Position numbers and translations under genes: made by a program | The notes under the pieces: generated by a model | Seen by the model: only the letters and a program-made list of their open reading frames with translations | Told to the model about the DNA's origin: nothing | Databases searched by the model: none | Shown here: in pieces, positions 13,291 through 25,200 of the stretch | How the letters are laid out: each line of letters begins with the position of its first letter | Position numbering within the stretch: position 1 is the first letter of the stretch | Origin: Bugulina stolonifera | Lineage: Eukaryota > Bryozoa > Gymnolaemata > Cheilostomatida > Bugulidae | Length of the DNA: 64,000 bases | Assembly: GCA_935421135.1 (NCBI GenBank) | Contig: OW285187.1 | Location: 32,738,818 to 32,802,817 of the forward strand | Direction: 5' to 3'

Positions 13291-13817
13291 ACATGGTAGC
13301 CATGATTGATTATTATAGTGAAGTTGAGATTTTTATTTCAAGAGTCGCAAACTGTTCCTACTCCAGGAACGGCACTCTCTCAGCGGATCCCATTGGATTG
13401 TCCACACAGCAAAATTTACTAAATTAGCAGATTTTTCTGTGAATAAAGATTGAATTTTATTGTTGTAGTGATCAACAATGATATTACACTATTATACTAC
13501 TAGTAATTGTAACAATTAGCAACACCATTATTGGTAGTACATGTAAATTCTTTGGTATAGCCACCATTATTGTCAAGAATATTTAAAAAATAGTATTTGA
13601 AACATGATAATCGTTAGTGACACATTGATTATAGGAAGAGAGATTCTATGTTTATTGTTGGATAAATTACTTGAACTATTATTTACATTAACAACACCAC
13701 TAAGCAACCTCTAGATATTGGAGTTAAGATAGATAATGGTGTTGTGTGTGTTGTTACCTCGTGCCATCTCATAGAGAAATCTAGCTATTAGTAATAGGAT
13801 ATGATATAGTCTTCAGA

Positions 13818-16800
13818 ATGCAGTACTCTTCCTCGAGACCTGAGACGCTGAGGTACTCCGACCTCTCTTCCGGAGGCAGCGGTGACGATGTCAACTATAG
13901 TGGGAGGGAAAGTTCATCAAAGCGAGTGACTATCAGGTAGCTATTTACGTGGTTGTATATCTATCCACACACCAGTAAAGAGCCTACCCAGTTTCAATTA
14001 TGTAGTGAAATTTTATATTTTGGTTACACTTTCACATAATGTGCATCAGTATGTGTATTACATGTACGAGTATATTGTACATGTACATGTAGCAGATAGC
14101 AGTTAGGTTACTCTGTTGTGGCATAAGAGTAGTTCCTATCATAATAACAAAATATAGAACCGCTATTGAGTTGCGACGTAATATCAGGTTTCAATATTAT
14201 GGCACAAGCCTACGGCATTGGTGCAACACTACGCAACGACTAGGATGACATTATGTAGAGCTTATACCATTGTGTTGCTTGGGCACATCAGCTGTAGCCT
14301 CAAAACAAAAATCTAAGGCTCAAATGTTGTGAGGGTCACTGGTGCCAGGCTAAAACATGTCTTAGCAGATTCCCCTGTTATGTTACCAGTATCCTTTCCT
14401 ACACCAATATTGGGAGGCAGATTAATCTCTTCAAACTTCTGTCATTTACACCTAACTGAACAATTGCAAGTAAAAATGAAAAAATACATGTGGTAGATGT
14501 CGTAATTAAACATTAGTGGATCTACACGAAAGAGTTTACAATGGAGTGTACCGCAAATACTGTCTGCCCTATACATGTATAACATGACGGTAACATTACA
14601 CAATGTAGTGACAGAAGACGAAGCAGAAGCAGAGATAACCCTTTGCAAAGGTTGGAGAGTTATAACATCCACCTTGCCAGAGAGAATGATTTGTTGAAAG
14701 AGCAGCTGAGGCTAAAGGAAGAGGCTCTCAGGTTACATGGGCTAAACCTGATGAGTGATGTCATCCATCTTCTTGACCAGCATCACATAGAGTGTGATCA
14801 ACATCGACGTAAGAATACAAAAGCAGCTAATAACCAAGACACAATATAGTGTGTCTGATAACAAACTGTCTGACATTGTTATGGCGACTATAATCATTCA
14901 TTTGGGTTCTATCCACAATAACGCTTATTAGATTTTATGGTGTTTGCTTGTTTGTCGGTTTTTCGCATGCTTCACATTTATCTAGGAAAAGTTCTTAGCA
15001 AATTGGTAAAATTATGTGATAAGTGTGCTACCATATCACATATCAGTGAGTAGGCCTACGTTTTATAACTGAATATCAATTAAACTGCTATTGTACAATT
15101 GAAAGTTCTATACAATTTACATTGTACCATGTATATAATATAAGAATTCATATTTAGGACAAATTTCTATGTAAAAGTTAGTCTTACTTGATATGATATT
15201 GTATTAACAGCGATAGACCTTACTACAGACACTGTATACAGAGATCAATCGGCCTATGGGGATGGGAGCCGCAGGGTAAGGTCTAAATATACTGACAAAA
15301 TCTACATGTATTATCATTCTGTATTGTGTGTTACTGCGTTATATGTATTATGCATATGTATAAATGCATTATGTACAGTCACAGGCATAAGTTTAAGACT
15401 GCCTGACATATTATGGTGTATCTTGACATGTCATGGCCAGTGTTATAGCATTGACTGTCACTAGCATTGTGTGGAACAATGTATATGATGTTAAGGGGTT
15501 TGGCCACTTTTTTATATAATTATAATGATGTATTTTCCTTGCTAGAAATACATCATTATAAATATTATTATGTATATTATGTATTATGTACGTGCCTATG
15601 TACATGTATTATGTATCGGTATAGGTGTACATGTTTATGAATTATATGTGCATTTCTATCCAATGTAAGTATAGGGTGTATCATGTTGTACAATAAACAA
15701 TGGGCACTAGTAATACTTTGTAGAGAGGCAGTAGGATTATCAACTCTCCCTACGAAAGAGATCTGGAAGGTGAACATGAGCTACTAGCTGACTTAGCAAG
15801 AGGAGATAATATCAGAGAAAGACAGTAGGTACCAGCATGTATGAGGGAAAGACAGTAGGTATCAGCATGTATGAGGGAAAGACAGTGGAGGTATCAGTGC
15901 GTGTATGAGAAAAAGACAGTAGGTATCAGCGTGTATGAGAAAAAGACAGCAGGTATCAGCGTGTATGACCAAATATTATACCAGATATAGTAATGCTGTG
16001 AATGTTGATCAATTTCACCAGCTAAAACTATAATAGGAAAGCACATGTTCCATATCATACAGTGACATATACAGGGTGAAGAGAAACTAGAACATGGCGC
16101 TGCTTGTTGAAATATTGTTCTCACTTTGAAATTTACACATGTTCACTGTGTATGATTTAGTTAACTGTTCAGGTATGGGGAATGCAGACAGCAGAGCCCT
16201 TCCATGGACAGCACTGAATTGGAAGACATTCTGGAGAGAAGCTGCAGTGCCAAAAAGTTGAGTAAAAAGATAAAACCAAAACCAAAAAATACGAACACTC
16301 CACTTCGTAGAGCACCATCTCGTAAGTGTTAGAAATAGTAGCTTACAAGGAGAAGGTTTGGTATTTTAACTGCAGGAATATTTAGTTGGTATGTAACGAG
16401 CAAACAGTTACTCTGATGCCTATATGTAGGTAGAGCTATGTGACGTACATGTACACATATTATATACCCATAGTTACAGTGTATGCCCTCGCAGTTCTGC
16501 ATGTATTGCCCAGGTTCTTTATGGTGAAGTAGAAGTAAATTAACATTACAATTATTCATGGTGCCTTTTTGCAGGTGTCAGAGGAAAATCAGCATCAAGA
16601 AAATCGAAATCGGCAAACTGCAATGTTAATGCGAGACATATGTCACCAGACATATCTTACAACAAACAAGATATAGACAGCGGGACAGACAGCGATAGTA
16701 AGTTTAACAACCTTGTCCACTAATCTTTCTAACGTAATACGAAGTTAATGAATGCCATTACTCGAGTATAGTGACAATGCTACATGTATATTAATACAGG

Positions 16801-18134
16801 TCTAAGTCTCGTCACAGCTGATGATATGAATTCCAGTTACTTCCCTACACATCATCATGCCAAAATGGCTGCTTGCCGTACCTCTTTGGTGAAGGAATAT
16901 TTAGCCCAGTCAGGGCGTGAAAAACGGAAAGAGGTGAGAAAGCAAGATCTATTGTCACATTGGAAAGAGTGTGAACACAGAAACCTGCACATCCCACCTG
17001 CTAACCCCGATGCTCAAGTTCAAAACAAACGGCCGAGCACTAAGGTATGTGAGACAAAGTTGTTTTGGAATAGGAATTTGATGGAAGAAACTTAGCCATG
17101 ACATATAACCATGTTGTATGTGTATACCGTTTGGTTTGTATATAATAAGCAGTTAGTGGTTTATTCTTAGGAAGATCAACGAAAACTACTTAGTAAAGCA
17201 GACTTGAACCAAACATACACAGTGAAAAAGGGAGGCAACAAAACACCCCACACGACTTGTTCGCAAGCTCCACCTAGAGTTATGTATGCAGGTATTACAA
17301 TTACAATGTACACGTATAACCAGCTACCATTGAGCAGGTACCGCTATCTTTGTGGTTACTACCGCTACAATGTCATTTTACGTAAAACTGTGTGTGTTGC
17401 TAATATAGCGACTGTATATTTCTGTTTCAGGAAAGTTTAAACCCAAACCTCCAAATCCTAAATTCACCAAAAGATCGTCATCAACAACACCACCTATGGT
17501 TATAGATGCAGTTAAAGCTCCTGTGCACAAACCAGTTCCATCAACCAAGTCTTCGTCCAAAAAGCCTGCCATAGCTACATCACCGCAGGCCGGGCCTATT
17601 CGAGTGATACCGGCCGTCTGTGTTGAAGAGTTAAACATGGCACCCACAGATTTAAACAAGATAAGTTTACTCGAATCAAACAACAACCGAGTGTTAGGAG
17701 AGATAGCTTTTCAGCTAGATAAACGAATCCTTAGTTTCGTACTAAATGGAAAGTTCAATAAGGATTGCAAGTATAAGAGTTTCTATGGTTACAATGTCGT
17801 CAACTTACAGCAGCGAATCATAGAGAGGGAGACAGGTGAGATGAAAGAAGTGATGTTAGACAGATACACGTTCCTTATGAGAACATTACATTCTATTGGC
17901 TACGCTTTCCCGCACCATGGAAACTTTGCAGCAACATTAGTTAACAAATATGGAGTGATGAAGCAAAGTAAAGCAGATGCTAAGAACATTGTTATATCTG
18001 TACATGATGAAGGGCTAATCAGGGAGCTGGCTCGACGTTATGCTACACCTTTAGAGATTAATGATCTACTCATTCTACTACAGTGTCTGGCAGTGATGTC
18101 AGCAGATGATGGGCACCCATTGTTTATATGGTAA
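13818..18134 (+). CDS. Speriolin-like protein (SPATC1 family)
   Basis: Speriolins are centrosome or sperm-neck proteins known from mammalian spermatogenic cells. Nine exons: 13818-13936, 14615-14808, 15211-15275, 15724-15824, 16173-16321, 16575-16697, 16800-17044, 17171-17291, 17431-18134, giving 606 aa with consistent phases. Residues ~55-75 form a charged coiled-coil (ARENDLLKEQLRLKEEAL). The middle is Ser/Lys/Pro-rich and probably disordered. The C-terminal ~145 residues are the diagnostic speriolin domain: IAFQLDKRILSF near its start, HSIGYAFP, NKYGVMKQ, and the terminal DDGHPLFIW, which corresponds to the family's DGKPLFAW-type ending right at the stop. The domain sits in one large last exon. 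The fourth exon's donor lies inside a minisatellite. I cannot distinguish SPATC1 from SPATC1L. Confidence 0.85.
15812..15970. repeat. ~30-bp minisatellite containing the exon 4 splice donor
   Basis: Five copies of a unit with core gaaagacagtaggtatcagc. The first copy overlaps the end of the fourth coding exon of the speriolin-like gene (exon end 15824, donor gtaggt). Later copies therefore repeat the exon end and the donor inside the intron. Confidence 0.85.
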
Positions 18135-19276
18135 CCAAAGAGACTGATTGACTAACAACATACTATGCAGTACCATACTGCTGTGCTACGCACCATAAAA
18201 AATAACCAACATAGTTATGATTGATTGAACTTAACCAAATTCTACCAGCAAACAGCAAAACGGACTGTGAACTGTAGCCTGTATAATGCCCCAAGAGGAC
18301 TAGTACACATCATTCACAAAATCCAATTTTGTAGCAGAAGATATCACTGTTGAAGATAAGAGAATATTTTATTATATTCCAATCTAAAAATATACATTAA
18401 TTTAATTGTAGGTTATTTGAAGTATAAAACACAATAAATAACAAAAACTAGGAGACGGCATTCACAAAAAATAAACGTACCCTTTCTGTCTGTTAAAAAG
18501 GTCTAGTAGCCTTGGGGCATTTACTAACACCATGAAAAGATGGATTATCACTTTACTGCTTTAGTTCAAACAAATCTGTAGTCCGTAGGAGTGTAAATTA
18601 GTTTAGTAGTGCTAGAAGGAAATAATAACAAAATTGTACCATCATAGTCACAAATTCATTTTCAAAATTCATATTTGTAAAATAAGGGCCTATTCATATT
18701 TAGTATTTAATTCACAATGACAGTGGAACATGTTCTCTACCAAGAAAGTGGTATACTGACTTCACCTTAGCATGAAAAACAATACAATAAAGTAGAGTCC
18801 ATAAAGTTATTGTCAATATTAATATGGCCAGTAAAATAAACCTGCATGTACAATAATTTCTCACAAATAAATACAACATGAGCAAAACTCAGTAAACATG
18901 AACTGTGGAGCAATAAGTATGGCAGGAGGGAAAACAGCTACACGTAAACAATACAGAACAAGTACACACACACTGGCTAGAAAACTTTCAGGTTTGCACA
19001 AACAATGCCATATAATAGCTGTGACGTGTTTGTGCAAGTCTTTGTTTGCATTCTGGAGTAACATACCAGAAAGCACCTTGACTATTTCATTAATAAATAT
19101 AATAAACCTATTGACATCCACTTTCCTGAGTCTAGATGTCAACAGTCAAGCCTGGTTAGGCTAGCATAGCCTAAGAATGTTGATCCTACTGATAAGTGCA
19201 TTGTGGACTAGGAAGAAGGGTTCTCTGTAATGCAGCACATTTTTCCCAAACTCCTCTGCCACGAGTTCCTCTCTAG
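18135..19276. other. Convergent 3' region between speriolin-like gene and ARMC8
   Basis: The two genes end tail to tail here. An AATAAA at 18433-18438 could serve the speriolin-like gene. Two overlapping opposite-strand open frames at 18861-19164 have no recognisable domain and are probably untranslated sequence. Confidence 0.5.
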
Positions 19277-22200
19277 TCACTTGCCTTCTATCCCTTGGAA
19301 CTGAACGAGGGTAGTTCTTGCTCTATGAATAACAATACACATTGCTGGTAACTAAACACACATCTACTAACACAATAATATCTTATTCGCTGTCACAAGT
19401 TCATCTTATGGATATTAGAAAGACCAAACATTTGAGCGATAGGGGGTCCAATTCTGGTGGGATGGAAGTACAACAATCTGGAGTTATCTCCTGTTGAATA
19501 GGGAAGGCTGGTTGATGGAAATTGTATGTCTATTTCCAGGGGCGTATTTTAAGGGGCGGCAGGGAGGCACTGCCGCCCCTGTTTTCAAAATAAAGTGGCC
19601 TAAAAACACTACTTTTGAAAATTTGACACTGTTTCCCTTAATATTTGCTTCATTTCCGGTTTGCGACCGAAGCGTTATCACTCTAGTTTTAATTCTATGG
19701 CGTTATCACTTTACTTATAACTCTATGGTGTTGCTGCGTAACAATAACCAGTAATCTTGGAATAATCACTACATTGCAAGTGGCACACAAAGAGGCCCAT
19801 AAAACTGTGTACCCTGCTAAAAGACTCTATGGTTATGCCAAGGTTAAAAACTTGCGATCTTGTGAATGAATGAATAAATATTTTTATGGATAGTTATTTA
19901 TACCAAGGAAAAAATAATAAATGTGAAAGTGAAAGTAGTGAACAGTTGAATCAGGTAAATCAATTTGTAAGTCACTGCTATCAATGAGGTGGTTTCTTCC
20001 CTGTCACTGACTACAAGCAGATGCATGAAATTTAATTCCAATATTATCTTGGCTTCTTTTAAAAATATTTATGATTTTTTCTTTTAATATAATTAAAAGT
20101 GTTTGCGTTCATTTTAGTTATTTATTCCAGCCATTGCCACTCCACTGACAACTACTACTCTACTGCTACATTCACTACTAACAACTAAATATGTATTGTA
20201 AAGGAAAAATACTAATTTAAAAATAATATAATACAATAATAATTAAATATTTTAATTTTAAATTTATATATAATAAATATAATTATACTATTAATACTAT
20301 CTTAACCACACTTTTCTTGCAAAAATATTTATTTTAAATACATTTTATTTTAAATATTTAATTTATAATGACAACAGTTGTTGATTAGCTACTAAAATTT
20401 GAAAATCTTAATTTAAAAAATACACTTGCGCCTATGGACTCTTTGTAAAAATATACAATCATGCAGTATTGTAGTTATTATAAAATTCTACTAACTAGTA
20501 ATAGTACTGTAACACTTTCACTCCTGTTGCAAGTAGTAGTAACTTTATTAAGCAGAAGTAGTAATGAGTACTTGTTGTAGTGATGCTAGAACTAACATGC
20601 TGCTATGTCTAATTTTTGCACTTCAGAGAGTGAGTTTTGAAAATTTTCCGCTGCGCGTGCATTTGCGGGGGGTGCCCGCATCCCACCCCCCACACCCCCC
20701 TCCCACCCAACTTTCTGCCTCCCCACTCAATTTTTCTAACCTACGCCCCTGATTTCATATTCCGATATAAACTTCTGCACAGCTGGGTATACGTAAAACA
20801 TACAATCATGTAGATGTATATAATGACATCACATACCTGTCAGCCAATGCCTTGTCCTTAGAGTGCTCCAACTGCTCTATGATCTTACAGATACCGACCG
20901 ACTGTAGCTTTTGTTTCCTGTCCTCATAGCCGTTATCGTAGCTCCAGATGAGGTTATTAACACACATGAGGGCCGCAGTCTGTAGCTTTGTGTTCGTATG
21001 TTGCTACAAGTACAGGACTGTTGAATGTGAACACTGAGGAGGTTGACCCACAGAACTATAGATAATGTGTTACAATACAAAGTAGCACACTCTACTAACA
21101 CATACCATATAGTCTAACGCATATCATAGCAGACTAACACATACCATATAGTCTAACACATACCGTATAGTCTAACACATACCATATAGTCTAGCACTTT
21201 CTTGAGGATATCATCGTTATTCATTATATAGTCTTTGGATAGATCACCGTCTGCCACATTTCCCAGAATGCAAAGTGTCTAAAACATACAAGGCAGGATA
21301 TGAACATGCTTATACGATCCAATTACACCATGAGTCTATTGGTCAACACATACAGAATTACACAAATAACCTTTAGCCTATGTACCTGTTCCTTAATCTC
21401 TGCACAGTGGTCACTCTCTAGTATCATCACAACTGCCTGTATGACCTGCAAACAGAATATAGGGCTATGTGAGGAGCTGTAAAAAGCTGTAAGTAACCAT
21501 ACTCATACACATTACACTACTTACACCACCTTAACTTAACTTACATAGGTTTGAAAAACTACAATATTATCTATTAATATACGTCACCTGTTCCCCACTC
21601 TGACGCATGATATCATCAATATCTCGTTTAGGGGAAAGCAGATTGCGTAGAAGCCCAAGTGTTTTCATAACAATATCAGGCATTGGATCCCTAAGTAGAC
21701 AGAAGAGCTGTTCACTGCCTAGCTTTTTTATTAGTTGAGCTTTCACCTTCTGGTCTGCTTGGAAGGCCATATTCTGTAAGTATTACAACTCGGTACAAGT
21801 ATAGTATATACAAGATATACACACAACACTGTTGATAGCCACATTACACAGATATGTCTAGGTGTTTATGCATATGATAGAGTATATAATATGTGATGCA
21901 TAAGGCAGTAACACGACTGTATCATATCTGTACTCACCATCAAACCCCAGACAGCGTTGAGACGTAGAGAAGTTTGACTGCTGAATGTAAGATAGACCAT
22001 TAACTCCATAGCACCCAGTTCTAATATTTCCTGTAAATAATTTATATATAAAACAATACATGTGTATTATATCAGATGACAACTTGCTTCAGAGATGTGT
22101 GCAAGTTTTATTTTGGAAACTCAGGTTTCCATGGCCAACTCTTAGTTGTGACTCTTCAAGTTACAAGTCAATTCTTTCAGTGACAGATCAAAACTTTCAA

Positions 22201-25200
22201 GTTACGAGTTAAATATTTACATGTCTCCAGAAACTCAAGTTTTTGTCAAGTTTTCCAAGCTAACTACAAGCAAGTTTCAATTCAATTCTTTTCTTGTTTA
22301 ACTCGAGTTTTTATATAGAGTTATTGGGTTATTGTTTAGCTTCTGGTGAAATTTAGTTAGGAAATGGTGTTAGAAGTTCAAATTTCAAAGCAAAATGTCA
22401 CAGTTTTAGTGTAAAATGTGTTATAATTGTGGTTGTGGTTGGTGGTTATAACTGTGGTTATTTCTATTCATTACAATTCACAGCTGGCCAATGAAAACTC
22501 GAGTTATTGAATATTTCAACATAATGATGTGTGAGTTGAGAGTCTTTGATCATAGCCATAATTGAATTACAATTCAAGTTACAAGTTTTTGACAGCTGTA
22601 TATTCAAGTTACGAGTCTTTATAATAAGCCATAAAATGTTGCTTGAATTAACTCGAGTGAGAGTTTTTAACTCGAGTCTGGCATCTCTGACTTGCTTTAG
22701 CATAAAGTTTAGAACAAATAAATATATGACATACGTATTGATACAGTGATGTACAAGTATTCTTATAATACATACTTGTACTTGTTCAGATATACAAATA
22801 CATCAGACGTAAATCAGTAAATATAGAACAATGTTCTTATACATGTACATATATTATTGTAACACATGTGAATGAGGTATATACATGTACATATATTATT
22901 GTAACACATGTGAATGAGGTATATATTATATACATGTACATATATTATTGTAACACATGTGAATAAGGTATATATATACATGTATATCATTGTAACACAT
23001 GTGAATGAGGTATATATATAAATGTATATTATTGTAACACATATGAATGAGGTATATATATAAATGTATATTATTGTAACACATATGAATGAGGTATATA
23101 TATATACATGTATATTATTGTAACACATATGAATGAGGTATATATATACATGTATATTATTGTAACACATATGAATGAGGTATATATATACACATGTATA
23201 TTATTGTAACACATATGAATGAGGTATATATATACATGTATATTATTGTAACACATATGAATGAGGTATATATATACATGTATATTATTGTAACACATAT
23301 GAATGAGGTATATATATACATGTATATTATTGTAACACATATGAATGAGGTATATATATACATGTACACAGTAAGTAATGTACCTCTTTCCCTGGAGAGA
23401 ACTCAAGTAGCAGGTTACACAGAGTTGATGAAGCTACATTCATTAGTTCCTCCCGATCTCCCTTCCGTAATATCTAATAAGTACATGCAATGCTGGTGGT
23501 AAAACTAATGTGAATAAATGAATCCGAATAGACGGAGCAATTAGTTATTGTTAGTGTTGGGATTACAATCAGGGGGTGCCACATATGCAACACCATATAC
23601 CATAAATATAGACACTTTGCCAAGTTAGAGTGCACCAACCTTGCCCCTTATAGCTCACGGATAGTAATGATGGAGATACGTGTAAAGCTGTTCAGAGAGA
23701 ATGATCCAATGGCAAATAAAGTAGATAATGGACTATATCCAGTATAATACAGTAGATGATTGACTATATATACAGTATAATACAGTAGATGATGATGGAC
23801 TATATACAGTATAATACAGTAGATGATGGACTATTTACAGTATAATACAGTAGACGATTATGGACTATATATACAGTATAATACAGTAGATGATGGACTA
23901 TTTACAGTATAATACAGTAGATGATGGACTATATAAAGTATAATACAGTAGATGATGGACTATATACAGTATAATAAAGTAGATGATGGACTATATACAA
24001 TATAATACAGTAGATGATGGACTATATACAGTATAATACAGTAGATGATGGACTATATACAGTATAATACAGTAGATGATGGACTATATACAGTATAATA
24101 CAGTAGATGATGATGGGCTAATTATACAGTATAATACAGTAGATGATGGACTATATACAGTATAATACAGTAGATGATGGACTATATACAGTATAATACA
24201 GTAGATGATGGACTATATACAGTATAATACAGTAGATGATGGACTATATACAGTATAATACAGTAGATGATGATGGGCTAATTATACAGTATAATACAGT
24301 AGATAATGGACTATATACAGTATAATACAGTAGATGATGGACTATATAATATACAGTATAATAATGTAGATAATGGACTAAATATACAGTATAATACAGT
24401 AGATGATGGACTATATACAGTAAAATATGGAGCGAATACTGAACGTAGAGAGTTGCACACTACGTACCGCCATAAGAGGTTTCCAGACAGCGTGATCCTG
24501 AAAGCTAGTTCTGAGCTGCTGCACAGACCTGGAGAGAGAATGGAGGCAGCGAATTGCTGCCAGCTGCAGGTCATCAAACTCACTACTTAACCCTTTACTT
24601 ACCTCCTCCATTACATTGTCAGTCTCTATGATCTACAAGTAGTCAAGTGAGACTTTATGTTATCCATGCACATGGTATACATGTATGTTATCCATGCACA
24701 TGGTATACATGTATGTTAGTCATACACACGGTATATGTATGTTATCCATACACATCTACTCACTCTCTTCCTAATTTCCTCTTCATTAGCCGCTAGAGAG
24801 GCGTATGCACTCAGACATGCCTGTCGCAGTCTATCTTTATCCGCTCCCTACAACCAAGCATGTCATAGTTACAGTATGGACATCTAAACTTTTCTGAACA
24901 TATATGGGAATTCTATTTATAACCACATCACAGGTACATGTACGTGTATATATTATAACAACTACATGCAAATATATTAACGGACGCTACATGAGATGGA
25001 AACAGTTCTACACAATCTGCTTTGTGTTGTGGATTATTAATAAACATAATATACTGTTATACTATACATGTCTGACTAACACACCTTTACAGGCTGTCCA
25101 CTTGCAGTGGTCTTCGCGTTAAAGTATGCAGCCAGTACAGGTATGCAATGGTCTGTTATGCTAGCCTGTTTCTGCAGGTCCACATCAAGCTCAGTGAGGT

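Larger units (their letters stand above)
11992..13817. other. 3' UTR and intergenic spacer
   Basis: AT-rich DNA between the nuclear receptor stop and the speriolin-like start. An AATAAA at 12187-12192, about 200 bp after the stop, is a plausible poly(A) signal. A long hairpin lies at 13217-13290. No further coding exon is supported. Confidence 0.5.

Noticed and set aside
18861..19164. Opposite-strand open frames of about 90 residues
   Set aside because: No domain, no splice neighbours, and placed in the expected 3' UTR region of two convergent genes.
22814..23502. Several overlapping long open frames on both strands with Ile/Tyr/Cys-rich repeats
   Set aside because: They are translations of the ~43-bp minisatellite in an ARMC8 intron; both strands and several frames are open, as expected for a repeat unit without stops.
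23725..24422. CRISPR-like array
   Set aside because: Units are directly adjacent with no unique spacers, and the host is an animal; this is a minisatellite.
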